A stretch of 64,000 bases of DNA from Ricordea florida (taxonomy: Eukaryota; Cnidaria; Anthozoa; Corallimorpharia; Ricordeidae). Where the stretch lies: contig OX453274.1 in the NCBI GenBank assembly GCA_949710005.1, positions 13,462,859-13,526,858 of the forward strand, given 5' to 3'. The first letter of the stretch is position 1, and each line of letters starts with the position of its first letter. The notes under the pieces are model-generated. The model saw only the letters and a list, made by a program, of their open reading frames with translations. It was not told where the DNA came from and searched no databases. Below are positions 22,701 through 37,209 of this stretch, piece by piece. The translations under genes were made by a program, and so were the position numbers.

Positions 22701-25700
22701 TTTTCGTGGTAAGACGATAGCCTTCCATTTTGAAGAAATTCCCAATACAGAGGTCTCAGTTGTTATAGCAATTATTTATAATTATGCGATCTGATATCAT
22801 TGCAATAGTAAAAATATATTGTAGATTTGTCTGATGTACCAGTTATGTTCAGTATTTTCAACAGAAAAGATACCAAACACTAAGTGACTGGTTCTGCTAT
22901 ATTATCAGCGATCATTGCAATTATTTGAAAATAAAGCCGATGTTATTACTGACTTCTGAGTACTATTTCTCTTTGCTATATATCTTTGCAACATATATGC
23001 ATTAAGTAATTAAAAGGTTTCGTTTGGACAGACAAGTTCCACAGCCTTTTCAAAATGGGTTTTTACCTTTGAGTTCCAGGTATCCCTGGGAATGATTCTC
23101 TTAACCCCTACACTTTTCCGACCAATGAAAAGTTAATTTAAGCCCTACCTTGCAAAAGTAGGCATAATATCTTAACCTTTTTCCTTAAGGTATCAGCATA
23201 CCCCAAAATTCATCATTTTGAAGAAAAACAGCTTTCGATATTTTCAAATAGGTTTCATTGTAGCCTTTCATTAAAAAAAAATATGGAAAAAGGTTGATTC
23301 TAAACGAAGTTATTAAGGAAAAACGAACCTTTGCATTAATTGTCTCTAATTGATATCTGTCAACAGCCTGTCACAACGAATTAAATTCACATTAAAAATC
23401 ACGTGACTGGAAAGCGACGTGCATGCCGTTATCACAATCACGCAAATTGAAGTTCGAGCGACGAGTTGATTCGAGTGTTTTCGTTGAAATTTACTCGGCG
23501 ATGTCTTCAAAGAAAAAAAGGAAAAGTTCGTGTCCGTTTGCAAGTGCGAAAAATGCGCCGAAATGGAAAAACACTTGACAAAGATTTGGCCGAAGCTCTG
23601 GCCGCAAGCGACAAAGGGTCGTATTTTGAGCAGGAGAAGCTGCTGGCATTAGAAGCAGAACAACAAGAAAAAGAAACCGGAGAAGTTGGTGCCAGCCGAT
23701 CTAAAATCGCTGAGAAGAAGAAAGAAGAGCCTGAAGTAGAAGCAACGGAGTTATGGCAAAAGTTGTCTGGCCGAACAATTGTTTCCTGCAGTGGCCTGCA
23801 GGAAAATCTTATGAAATAACTGTCTTGTCGCATTTGTCAAGCAGATGTGACTTTGCTTGAGAATGCCTCAGCGAGATCTGGACTTGGATCGTCTTGGACC
23901 TTGAGATGCGAGCACCTTGTGACTGCACTGATGACTTGTAACAGATATTTCTCGCCAGAAGCAAAACCCGAGACCGCTTTGTAATTGATGAGTTCTCTTT
24001 GTTAAAGTAAAACGAGCCTTCCCTTCATCGATCAACGCGTAATCATTTTCAAACGTCTTGTGTAACTAATCTAATTACACCGGAAAAACGCCCCAAAGTA
24101 TATTTCGTGCTGTATCTCAAAACCAACCTTTCGAAGAGCAGGGCGCTCATTTTAAGTTCGTTTTCAATGAATTTTCGACGCTTTCCGCTGAAATTCCGCA
24201 AGAACGTTGCCCGATAATCGGGCAACAAAACTCTGTCTGGAAATCTCTATTTTTTACCTCTTTCAAAAGTTATAGCTATTTTAGCAAAGGTAACGGTTCA
24301 TTTTTAAACTCCTAAAGTTCAACTGCCTGTTTAAAAAAAACCAGACAAGTAATCATATTTCCCCGACACAGTCTTTTAGAGGATGGTGTGAAGAACACAT
24401 AGCGATGTACATCGTTTTCTCCCGTTCAATTCCGACCGGAAACGAGCTGGATTTCTGAGTCTCGGTACTTTTGGAAAGCAAACGATCTATTCGCACAACA
24501 TTAACTTTTCCACTTCAAATAAATATATAGTTGTAATTTTCAATTCTTAGACTTTCATAAAATATATACTTTTACTGGAGTTTGCGATAAACGCGGAGCA
24601 GTAAAGCAGCTTCGACGGAAGATGGCCATTTGGGGTACGCTGATACCTTAATGCTGTTTAATTCATTTTTATGATGTCAAATACAAATATTTAATAACAC
24701 CTACAATATACAGTTACAGTTACAGTTATTACCTACAATTTAAAGTTGACCTTTTACATTGGAAAGACTCTTTAAAGGAGAAACTAAAGTTTGTAATGCC
24801 AAAATTTTTACGATCTTTCTTATATACTCATTGCAAGGGTGCTGTATGTAACAGTAAGTCTTTAAAGTTTCCTAAACGCCCTATGCTTTCAATCATGATT
24901 TTCCACACTAACTGTATAGACAAATGACTGCACTAACATTATTGCCACAGATCAGCAAATGATCAGGGAAAGACAAAATTCTTCAAGGTCAGGGAAAAGT
25001 CAGGGAATTTCATTTCGAGTTAGGAAAAGGTTAAGTCTTTGAGAGAAGTCAGGGAAAAGTGATACTTAAGAGTTCTAATTTATCTATTGGCAATTCAGCT
25101 ATGGTTTGGTGTAATCAAGAATGTGACATGAAATGTGTTGGATTGATAGAATTAAATGACAAGCTGATTTTGGATTTCCTAGAAAATCAATCCTTTCTCC
25201 ATGACTTTGTTACCTTAATGAACTATCAATCCATATGCACTGTATGTGACTTTCTGACAGCATATTAAATTAATGGGTGGAGAGGTTGGCTGTGAGTTGA
25301 GGTTGGAGGCCATTACCAGGACTAATTGTGAGTTTTCTTATTTAGTTGGTAAGGGAAATTTTACATTTGTCAGCAAAAAGTCATGGAATTTCAAGATCCA
25401 TGACTGGATTATAAGCATAAAAGAAGAAATGGTATTGTTCAGAGTTGAGTAATTTTTACCACCTCTGATACAAACCCTATACAGAAGAAAACTGTATTGC
25501 TTGTAGTAAATGCTTTTTCCCAGATTAGGACATACACCCCCACCCCATGACAGTATATTATGTTAAACATAAAAAATAATATCAATACCAGCAATAATAA
25601 TAGTAATAATAATAATAATAATAATAGTGATAATAATTACAAGAAATGAGAAAGTACAAAAAGTGTCAATGATATAATTATAAATAAATACATAAATTTT

Positions 25701-28700
25701 GTTTTATCCGTCATAGGAAAAATAAGTTCGCTAAAAAGTTCTTTAAAAACTAGTTTAGCGAGGTTTTGCGGGAGTCGTATTTCTAGTTATTATTAGTAGC
25801 CAAGGTCGTTTCGTACCCAGGTCAGTTGACTTATACCCAATCAAATTTGTCGATTCGCACACGTGCTATTAATAATTCGCCAAAGAGTTCTTGCAACGAA
25901 CAAAGTGCTGTACGTTTTACTTTACGTGCATTTAGTTTGTTCTTTACTGAACGCTCCGCTACGAAACCAGCTTCTCTCAGAGTAAGTATACAAGATTTAA
26001 AAGGAAAGACCAAGTCCTCTTCCTAGGAAGTTAGACCCAAGTGCACAGAATACGCCTAGTTCTTTTTTCCCTTCGCTACTATCTTTTTATGATAGGAGTA
26101 CATGTATAAGATTATAACAACTAATGTTAAACTTGTTTCGTTATTTTATTTAGTTTGAAATTTTCAAGGAAACGAGTTGGAATCAAGTACAAAACGACTT
26201 AGACTGAGTCCAAATTGTCCAAAGTAGGCTACGAATCGACTGGATTGCCCAAGATCTGGATACTAATTCCTTGAACTAAGTGGAACGTAGGGGTGCAATG
26301 GTCTTTCTTACATGTTTGTGAAGAGAGGTTTTCTTGGACTGACTTATAACTCTCTCAATTAAATTTCCTTCATCTTTTGAGTCAGCCGAACTGAATAACC
26401 GCGATTACTGTAATTCCTACTTTGCAATATTATTCAGCGGTCGGGCTACGGTAAACTTATCACAACATTCATCAATACCCTTAAATCATAAAGCGACGTG
26501 CGCAATCCTTGCGTAATTGAGATGACGATTGACACAAGGCATTGTGAGATGAATCTTAGGCTTGCTATCAGTTTCAAAGCAAAAAATTGGGGTTATTAAA
26601 CGAGTTTAAAAAAAAATAACGAACGTAAGATGAAATTAACCTCAGAAATCAAAGCCAAGTGAATGTCTCCTTTATTCCTATTCCAAACTTTCTAGATATT
26701 TGGCTTGAGTGCGGCAAAGTGAGTAAAGCACTTATAATATTGGTTTTCATAACTACAATTTGACTCTCAACAGAGAGGGACCTCTGATCAAAGACAGAGT
26801 TTCGCTCTTTAGATCATTAGTGTTGCTCCAGGTGAAGGAAACAGACCTTTAGTGGTATTTATAGACAAAGAATCTGAATGCGTATCATTTCCTACAATTA
26901 CTGTTAACAAACCAGAGCTGATAACAAGGAAGAACAACATCTGTGCATTACAGTGCAGTATGCAAATGACCAAGATGGAAGAGTTGCTCAGTCAGTACCT
27001 AACATCTTGTACAAAAAATTGCAAATTCATCAAATTCGTACGACTTTAAGTATTTCTTTAAGAAAGTGTAACATCAAGGGGAAGAAATATACCACTGATG
27101 ACCTAAAATCAAATGATAATGTAAATAAACTAATTCAACTTGATGAAGGATTGAGAGTCTTCGGGATTTTAAGATCATCACTAATATACTTTGCAAAAAT
27201 GCAAGAAAGACTTGTTTGGTATGGATCGTCAGCTGGGCAATCCTACATGGTCTTGTTCATTATCAGCTTCAGAATCAAGGCGGATATTTCTGTTGAAAAC
27301 ATTGAATAGACTTGTAGACAACAAAAACTATAATGATGATAATATTGACAATGTCATGGCAACAAAAGTCACACCTTATTCAGAAGGACCCTGCTACATG
27401 TGTTAGAAACCTTGAACACACAGACAGTGAGCAGCAGGATACCAGAACTACATTTGGTTTCGGCTCCATTTAATCCCTTACGTTAAGTTATCAATTTTTT
27501 TTAACAACTGTATGCTTGCCACCTGCCTTATAACTGATGCCTAATGTAGTCAAATGATTGGCGTCATGTACTCACTGTATGTTTATTTCGAAAAGCTACT
27601 CAGCTCCCTTGTCACCTTTATGTTGTGATTATAGATTATTAAAATTATCTTCAAAGTTCATTAAATCACAGCTATGAAAAAACACTTCTCTGCTTTTAAA
27701 ATTATTTCTTTTTTCTCTATTTTGTAAACGTATCCACGAGTTCACCATAGTCCTACTTTGATTGCTAATTGTGGCCTTCCCGTTTCAGTGTCAACAAATT
27801 TTGTCCCTTATTTTAATACTCTATTTATTCTGTTGGGGTCCTAAAAAAATCGTTGGAATGGACAGCTTATTCTCCAGTGTTCAAATCATAAATGATATGC
27901 AACTATTCTAATTATCCAACTACATCAAATACTGTACAAATAACGTGCGAAACGAGTACAAATATCCTGCAATAGATATTTGTATAGTTAGTTATTTGTA
28001 TAGTAGGAAACCTGTTTGACCAGTTTGCCACGATGACTATAAAACCTAAGTTGGTGAAGAAAAATAAATAGAAGTTATTTTAGAAACATTTGATAACTTT
28101 AATTAATTTTATCAACGATAATGAATAAATTTGGCCCGAATTCACTTCATTAAAAGACGAAGCCGTGTTTCTGGCACTTACAACAGAACGCAATTTAACG
28201 CTGAGATACGCGAATTCATCGTGAAAAACAAAAAAATAACATGACAAAACCAGGACTAACTAAACGTCGTACGAAAATAATGTCGTTAGAAGAACAAGTG
28301 AACACTCCAGATGTTTCCCAATTTTCGGGAAAAAAAGAATATGAAATCCATCGACAGTTACTCGGCAGTTTCGGAGAATCAACGAGAAATGACGTCCTTT
28401 GCTGGGGTGAAAGCAAAGTGAGTGAAGCACTTATTTAACTGACTATCCTATATTTCGCATGTCACAATGAAAGAGCAGATATAAGTAATAACCTCCCTTG
28501 CATTATCTGTCGAGTTATTTGGGCTTACAATAGTCTTCAGGATCTGCCTCAATTCCGCTGAAGCTTATGACGTGTCCAAGGAACTTGACTCTGTCTGTGC
28601 TGAACTGGCATTTTTTCTAGGTTGTGTCACACCATCTTCAACCAGACGCTTGAATACTGCTTCTAACCTCTGATCATGTTCAGTCTCGTCTTTGCCATGG

Positions 28701-31700
28701 ACTAAAACGTCATCTATGTTGCACTCCACGCCCTCTAATCCCTGGAGGATCTTACTCATACTCTTCTGGAACTTCTCAGAGCCAGAACTGATACCAAAGG
28801 GCAACACATTGAAACAGAAACGGCCCCATGGAGTGATAAATGTTGTCAGTGGTCTTGATTCCCACGCTAGCTTTATCTGCCAGAATCCTGAGTTCGCGTC
28901 AATTTTAGAGAACACTCTAGAACCTGCCAATCTTCCGAGAGTTGTGTCTACTGCTGGAAGAGGATGGTTCTCCCTCTTGACATACTCATTCAGCTTGCTC
29001 AGGTCGACTCAGACCCTGACCTTGCCATTGCTCTTGGGGGTCACCACCATGGGAGCGCACCAATCGGTGGGTTGGTCCACTCTGGATATCACTCCTGTCT
29101 CCAACATCCTGTCTAACTCTTCTTTAGTTTTCTGATACAAAGGGAAGGGTACTTTCCTTGGAACTGACACTTGGAAAGGTTTAGCATCTTCTTTGAGTGT
29201 GGTACGATAACTGTCCTTCATAACACCTAGTCCTTTGAACAACTTGGGGTACTTGTCTGCTTCTTTACTCTTGTATTCATCACTGCTTAGGCTGTCAAGT
29301 CTGCTTATCAGCTTTAGAATTTCAGCTGGCTTTCTTCCTAGCAAAGGTCGTTCCAAATCTTCTATTACATACACTTGCTCCTCTGCAATCTTATCTTGCA
29401 CTTGCAACTTTGCTGTAAAAGTTCCTAGACAGTTCAGTTTCTATTTACACGGACCCATGAGTAACCTAGTGGTCCTGCTAAGTGATGGAACTTGTTGCAA
29501 ACTGTGATATAGGCTGGGTGGAATTACTGTTTCATCCGCACCGGTATCCAATTTAAATTATGCTTGCAGTTTATTTAATGAAACTTTAACTTTCCATGAA
29601 TCTCCTGTACTTCCTTGGGCAGCAGATAATTCAGTGAGTTCACCTAGGAAGAACTCTCCTTCTTCTTGTCTCCCAGGAAAATTCACTTCACCCACTCTCT
29701 TGTCTGATTGAGATCTGCAGGCCTTTGCCCAATGTCCTACTTTGGAGCACTTGTTACATTTTGATTCTCTGGCTGGGCATAGTCTCTTTGGGTGTAGTTG
29801 ACCCATGCACCTTGAACATTGTGCTTCAGGAGTCTTCCCACTTTTAGACTTGGGTGGCTTCTTTTTCTTCTTCACATCATCTTTAGAATCTTTTCCCTTT
29901 TCTTTGGACAAACGGTCAACATGAGCTGCTGTTGGGTCCGATTTAGTTTCCTGTAGGAACGTTTGCTGCTTTTTAACTGTCTCCGACTGCCTGGGTTTTG
30001 TAATTGCTTTCTCTAAAGTCAGCTTGGAATCCAGTTGCAGTTGTTCAGAGAGCTTCTTGTCTTTTATCCCTACCACGATTCTATCACGGATGAGATCGTC
30101 TCTTAGTGTTCCAAATTCGCAGTATTCAGCAAGACAATACAAATCTGTTATGAAATTATCCACAGACTCGCCATCTCGTTGACATCTCAGGTTAAACTTG
30201 AAATATTACGTTTCTCTTTACCACAAAATGAGCTTCAAACTTGCCTTTCACCACGTTGTACTGCTTTGCTTCTTCAGTTGTCAGGCCGAATGACATTACG
30301 ATGTCGTCAGCTTTTTCGCCCATCGAATAAATCAAAGTATTCACTTGGGTCTCGCCGTCCTTTTGTTCAAGTCCATTCGCTTTTCGAAATCGTTCGAAAC
30401 GCTTGATTCAACGGGACCATTCTTCGGGTTTGAAGTTGAACTTTTCAGGTGGTGGAACTTGGTAACTCACCATGGGTAGCTGTTGAATCATGGGTTGTGG
30501 TACAGCTGCGGCAACTTGTGGTTGTGCGGCGTGAGCGCCAGCTTCGTTCGGCTCTTCAACTACTTGAAGTTGCTCAGCTTGAATTCTGGCCTCGTGTGCA
30601 CCTTGGTCTGCCACATTTCCGTTTGGTTTGATTTTTCTTCAGTCTAGAGGCTATTGGAAACTTCCCGCTGCCACCATGTCGAGTTATTTGGGCTTACAAT
30701 AGTCTTCAGTGAACAACACGTGTTTACTTCAAGACGCCATCTTTAAATAACCAACATGCATCTCGCACTTAACCAACTTGAACAATATTTTATGTAAGCT
30801 AACACAACATTATCCAGTAGAGCTTATAACTTTTACCACGCTGTTCAGATTTTACAGTTTTTTGGCATTAGAAACTCCACATTTTTCCCTTGTCTCGCAC
30901 TCTTAGCATTTTGAATCTGACTTGGTCACAACATCTTTTATCAACTTGTCATCTTATTGATTCAACAGACCCAGCCACAGTGATATGTTACTCTCCTAAT
31001 AATACCAAGTCATGGATTGGTCACACGGTGAAGTTAAAGTGCGTATCAGATGGCGTTCCTACACCAACAGTCACGTGGTTCAAACCTGATGGAAATGAAT
31101 TACACAGAGTCACAGCTATAGAAAACACAGTGGATGTGAACATGGTGGGAAATGAAGATTTTGGTGACTATAAATGCATTGCTGATAATGGCCTCTCTCC
31201 TGCTGATACTGTTACAGTCACTGTACAGCAGATAAGTAAGTTTTATATTTCTAGAAATTATGGCAATGTTTGGACCATAAAAAGGTTAGTGAAGATTTAG
31301 CAGTGGAAACGAGTTAGTACTCAACTCCCTCTAAACCCTCGTAAAAAATATAATTATTTGCCTGACACTGCCGGTGGATAAGATGGGCCAAATCCTGCAC
31401 AGCTTTTTTGCTTACATTGAAGCATTCATTGATCAAGTGTAATTTCGGAATGGCTGGATATTGGTTTCCATTTGTAAAGTAAAACCACTAAGCAAGAACT
31501 CATCCAATACCTTACCATCTTGAACTCATGTATCCGGTATCCGCCTCCACTGAAATTGCAATGGTGCCAACACCTAGTGTCAATGTCCAGGGTAAAACGT
31601 AGATAAGACACTTTGAACAGAATCGTGAGAATTCTCGACTGTTTTTTTTTGTTGTCCAAGTTGTCGTTTGGTTACGTATGTGTCCTGGTTAGGGAAGCAT

Positions 31701-34700
31701 TTTATTACCTTTTTTACTTTGTTTAACGTCATTTGCAACACTGAGAAGCAGCCGTTTTCTAGACGTAAGAATCGTGATTGGTCGAATTTATCATATTGTC
31801 AATGAGGATGGAATTAGTTGTTTTGAAAAGAAAAGAAGATATATGCAACAGAAAACGATGCTTGCAAAGAATAAGAAGACCACGCACCATTTGATTTGAT
31901 TTTATTCTAATATGATTTGATTTGATTTTTTTTGTGCTTTACATTGTCCCCAACTAGTACGTCAGTGCTCGATAAAGTTGACCCTAAAATAAAGTTCATT
32001 ATTATTATTAGGAAACAAAACGGTTTGAGCTCCCAAACATGTTGCGTAACTTACGGCCCACTAAAGCAAAAACGTTTCTTTAAACTTGTTAATACTGGTA
32101 TTGGAGGTCCATTACACGTTTTACTCTTAAGCCCTGACTCAAATAATCATTATTTAAAAACCATCTGGTCCCAGTTGATTAAAGCCCGGATAACACATCC
32201 GGCGTATAGATAACTTTCGGGCTCTTAAAATATACTCGAACGTAAACAATTGCCAAGGAAGCTTTGTTCATTACCATACTTAGGTATGCATACAATATGT
32301 CTATTGATGGCTTGTTATAGAAATGGGGGAACCTTTGAACGTATTGAAACAGCTGATTTATGACCTATCCACCGGGTAAAGTTATCCAGGCTTTGAACAA
32401 CTTGGGTCTGGTCTAACGGTTATTATTTATTCCGACATTGGGGCTGTAGCAATGGAAGTTTCTGATTGGTTGAGGCTGGGCAATCCTTAATCATTTTCGA
32501 AATGTGTCACTTGTTGATAACCACAGAAAAATGAGTAAACTTAACCTTAAATATACAGTATTTGTTCACGACTGTATTATGACCTGAGCCTAACAAAACC
32601 GATTACAAAAATGTGTAGGTAGAATCATCCATCTGACAAGAATATAAGTTTGTAATCTCAAAGTGGTCGCACCCCTTGCTTAAACTAAATCATAATATAA
32701 CTGAACACTCTATAAGGACCTGCTTGATCTTGCTTGGCTGAACCTTACCTCTTTTAACTTACATAATCCCCATGCTCTATTCAGTCATGGTTACTTTTCA
32801 AGCATGCAGACAAAAACGTGATGTGTTTGGGATAAAAACCCATACAACACAGGAGATCGCAAGTATGTGTGGGAAAAATCTCACGTATGTCTGGTCATAA
32901 TTTTGAAACAAATGGCCAACCATAGTGACCGACATGCACCGTTGAATGGTTTGATATCAATGGCCCAGATCTAAAAATGCAACAAAGAAACAAGGCTCCC
33001 AGGTACAGGGTAGCAACGCATTCTTTAATTCATTAAGAGCCAATGTCGGAAAATATCGAGAACCTCAAATCAGTTTCAAAAATTCGAATTTTGGCTGATA
33101 CAACCCAAACATCCCTTTGGGAGAACTATTTCAAGAAACGATATTAAAAAAACCCAAGCGCTTTACATTTTGAGAATTTTAGAAAAGTTCCAAAATTCGC
33201 AAAAAATACATTTTTAATTCGGGAAACGGGTGCAAATTTCAACATACTTCAACGTAATAGCACAAGCGCGCAAAAGCTCCTATTGACTTGATATTACTCA
33301 TGTACTTAGCAGACATTCACAGCTTCAAGACCCCGTAAAAAGGTTTTGCAAAATAACTATTTGAATATAGTTTCTGGCTTTTATTGTGTGCGCTCTGATT
33401 GTGTGTTGTTTTGGTAGTCAAAATAACGCCCAACTTCAAACGTCAAAAGGTCGATCCTGGTATGTCACAAATTGAAAAAACTACTATACCAAACGAAAGC
33501 CCTGTTATTTTTTTAATTACACCTGAAGTTTTAGCTCTGCGAATTTAAACACGTGCGAGTAATAAAATTTCAACTTGTGCCCCCCAAGTCGCCTGTCCGC
33601 GACAAGAACGGGAATGTAAACAAAGGAAAACATATGCAAATCGAGGAGAAAATCATACGGAAATTATGACTTACCCCTCAAAGTACAAAAAATTGATGGA
33701 ATTCTGTTACCTTAACAGGTATTTCTATCTGAGAGACTAATAAAACGAAATTAGCCGTCCAATAATAATAAAAAAGCTATAAAAAGGGCTGGAGGGCTAG
33801 GGTCATGAAGTCGCCTCGGATGCATCGGAACTCGTGTGTATGGTTCCGGAGGTAAAAAAGCCTCTAAAGAAGCTTTCAAAATGCACCATGGAGCAAGCAA
33901 ACAATGTCAGTAAAAATAGACTGATATTTTGAGGTATGATAGAAATGAACCATTGTAAGTTTAATTTTACAATTAAATAAAATGACAGAGGAGCATCGGC
34001 CATCGAAATGGTCCGTCCCTTGGCCATCGTACTCAATGTTAAGTCCAAAAAACCGAAACAAGATTCAACGAAATAAAACATATATTACAATAATCTTTAA
34101 AAAGTATAATGCTAACTTGAGAATTAGATTTCCCGCATCGCAAAGTTTTATCAGGAATGTTTACTTACTGATCTTATTTCGTGTTACATGCTCCAAGTTC
34201 CACAGGAGAAGAGTAAAACCCTCTGTCTTGTTTATACATTTCATAAAAAAAGACCAACTTATTTGTTTACTAGAACTATAGATAGGGAGTTAATAATCCT
34301 CCCATAAACACAGAAAACGAAGAAGCCAATTCATCTCGTTTTTTGGTGTTGTGTTACTCTGTCACATTTTTCAAGTCACGTGTTTTGCTGTACACGGTTT
34401 GTGAAAATGAAACACAAAACATATTATTTAGTTATTTCTTTTAAGGTAGTCACCTGCAAAACATCGCACAATTGTCAATGAATGAAGAAGGACTGTGCAA
34501 TCAAAACTAACAGAATCTCCTGGAGCACACAAGCCATCTCCGTTTAAATTTTTTATTAACAAAAACATCATCTTGTATTCAGAATTTCCCGCTGTATCAC
34601 AGATCCAAATCTCGGCATTAACGAAACATCTATCGTCTGAGAAATGCATATGGTCCTTGGAAAAAGACACTCTTATGGATCTTGCTAAGCTTGGCTATCA

Positions 34701-37173
34701 GCAGGTTTTAGAAGAGGGTGTCGGTGTGGTGTCAACCTTAAGAACCACCAGCGTTGCAAACAAACAATCCAGAGAACGTTTATCTATAGTTCTAGTAAAC
34801 AAATAAGTTAGTCTTCTTTTATGAAATGTATAAACAAGACGGAGGGTTTTACTCTTCTCCTGTGGAACTTGGAGCATGTAACACGACATAAGATCAGTAA
34901 GTAAACATTCCTGATATTTACATAACTAAAACTATGCGATGCGGGAAATCTAATTCTCAAGTTAGCGTTATACTTTTTAAAGATTATTGTAATATATGTT
35001 CTATTTCGTTGAATCTTGTTTTGGTTTTTTGAACTTAGCATTGAGTACGATAGCCAAGGGACGGACCACTTAAAATGGAACTGTCGATGGCCGATGCTCC
35101 TCTGTCATTTTATTTAATTGTAAAATTAAACTGACAATGGTTCATTTCTATCATACCTCAAAATATCAGTCTATTTTTACTGACATTGTTTGCTTGCTCC
35201 ATGGTGCATTTTGAAAGCTTCTTTAGAGGCTTTTTTACCTCCGGACTCATACACACGAGTTCCGATGCATCCGAGGCGACTTCATGACCCTAGCCCTCCA
35301 GCCCTTTTTATAGCTTTTTTATTATTATTGGACGGCTAATTTCGTTTTATTAGTCTCTCAGATAGAAATACCTGTTAAGGTAACAGAATTCCATCAATTT
35401 TTTGTACTTTGAGGGGTAAGTCATAACTTCCGTATGATTTTCTCCTCGATTTGCATATACGTTTACATTTCCGTTCTTGTCGCGGACAGGCGACTTGGGG
35501 GGCACAATTGCAAGTTGAAATTTTATTACTCGCACGTGCTTAAATTCGCAGAGCTAAAACTTCAGGTGTAATTAAAAAAATAACAGGTCTTTCGTTTGGT
35601 ATAGTGGTTTTTCCATTTTGTGACATACCAGGATCGACTTTTGACGGTTGAAGTTGGGTGTTATTTTGACTACCAAAACAACACACAATCAGAGCGCACA
35701 CAATAAAAGCCAGAAACTATATTCAAATAGTTATTATGCAAAACCTTTTTACGGGGTCTTGAAGCTGTGGATGTCTGCTAAATACATGAGTAATATCAAG
35801 TCAATAGGAGCTTTTTCGCGCTTGTACTATTTGGTTGAAGTATGTTGAAATTTGCACCCGTTTCCCGAATTAAGAAATGTATTTTTTGCGAATTTTGGAA
35901 CTTTTCTAAAATTCTCAAAATGTAAAGCGCTTGGGGATTTCTTAATATCGTTTCTTAAAGTAGTTCCTTCAAGGGGATGTTTGGGTGGTATCAGACAAAA
36001 TTCGAATTTTTGGAACTGATTTAAGATTCTCGATATTTTCCGACAATGGCTCTTAAACATACATAACGCAATTTCAGGTTCCAGTGTGCGCTTACAAAAA
36101 AAAATCGATTATGGAGGCGTACGCCAAAATATCTCAACATAATTGTCGCAAAAAGGCCTTAAAATCACTCAAAATGACAAAAACAGTATTATGCGTGGAT
36201 ATTTTAGATTTCTAAGTGGTTGTAGGTGGTTCTTTTAGTATTTACGGTCTGTTTGATCAATTTGAGAAAACTTTACTAAGATATCACGAAATAATACACT
36301 GTATTAGTACGTAGACTATGTTTCTAGGTTCTCAAGACTACAGCCAGTTACAGAGGGTGTCACTGTGACGTTTGGTGTCTAGTAATAACATAAAAAGACC
36401 TGGTCGCTTTGTGATGATGCTAAGAATAACCCCAATGCATCTTAAAAAATTAGTTATAACTACCGCTATTAAATGCCTGGGAGAAGAAGGAATTGCTCAC
36501 AGATAATAAGCTTTGTGTACCGTAACATGACCATTCGGCACAGTAATTAAATAGAGGAATCCTCTTATGACCGACAGCTTCTTTAAAAGTATGAACAGAG
36601 GGGCACGAAGAAGATCGTGGCAATGTATAGAAGCGTGCCGTTATCTCCATCGATAAGAACCACCAACACCAGGAGCCCATAACCAGAAGCGTTCCTCTGT
36701 TGTGGGTGGTGTCCCCAGCTCATTAGCAGATGGGGTTATTTTTAGAACCCATATTTCCCGCGAAAACACTTTCGCTCGATCCGTCGCTATCATCCGTCAT
36801 TATAAAAGCTACAGTAGAAATTCGCATCAGAAATTAACATGTACGAAGCGTTTTTATATTGGTCATTGCAATAATATATTTGTTTTCTTTGCCGCGAGAT
36901 AGAAGTTAAAAATATCACCATCTACTACTGGGCTTTGGAAAAGGGCTAATATGGGAGAGGAACGCTCCTGGCCATGGGCTCCTGCCAAGACATATAACGA
37001 CGCGGTTTGATCTCGACGAGTTTGGATTTTGCTTGTACCTAAAGGTATTACCTACCTAAATGAAGATCTCGTATGTCAGATGTAGGATGTCGGATTTTCT
37101 GTGTCAGATCTCGGATATTCTAAGTCGGGTGCTGGATGGCTATTATAAGCTTCCGTAGAGATTAATAATAATG

Positions 37174-37209
<36 letters not shown>

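Larger units (their letters stand above)
28508..30809 (-). mobile_element. Ty3/gypsy LTR retrotransposon with large 3' deletion
   Basis: The minus strand carries a 5' LTR (30677-30809, 133 bases, TGT...ACA ends), a primer-binding-like site TGGTGGCAGCGGGA next to it, then gag, protease and RT, and finally only 33 bases of the 3' LTR (28508-28540). RNase H, integrase and most of the 3' LTR are missing. A 5-base duplication TTATC flanks the element (28503-28507 and 30810-30814), so the deletion happened after insertion. It sits only 154 bases before the second Ig exon. Confidence 0.85.
16711..30968 (+). other. RTK intron between Ig exons (14.3 kb), filled with mobile elements
   Basis: Holds, in order, a palindromic MITE, a CR1-like LINE in two pieces, an L1-like LINE on the minus strand, a full CTAG-family repeat with a TTAA-flanked insertion, a Helitron fragment and a deleted gypsy element. 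No further Ig exon was found, and the phases of the flanking exons agree (t + AC gives Tyr). Confidence 0.75.

Noticed and set aside
33803..35041. ORFs repeated on both strands at 33.8-35.0 kb
   Set aside because: They mirror each other because of the inverted arms of the foldback element; no domain or codon evidence.
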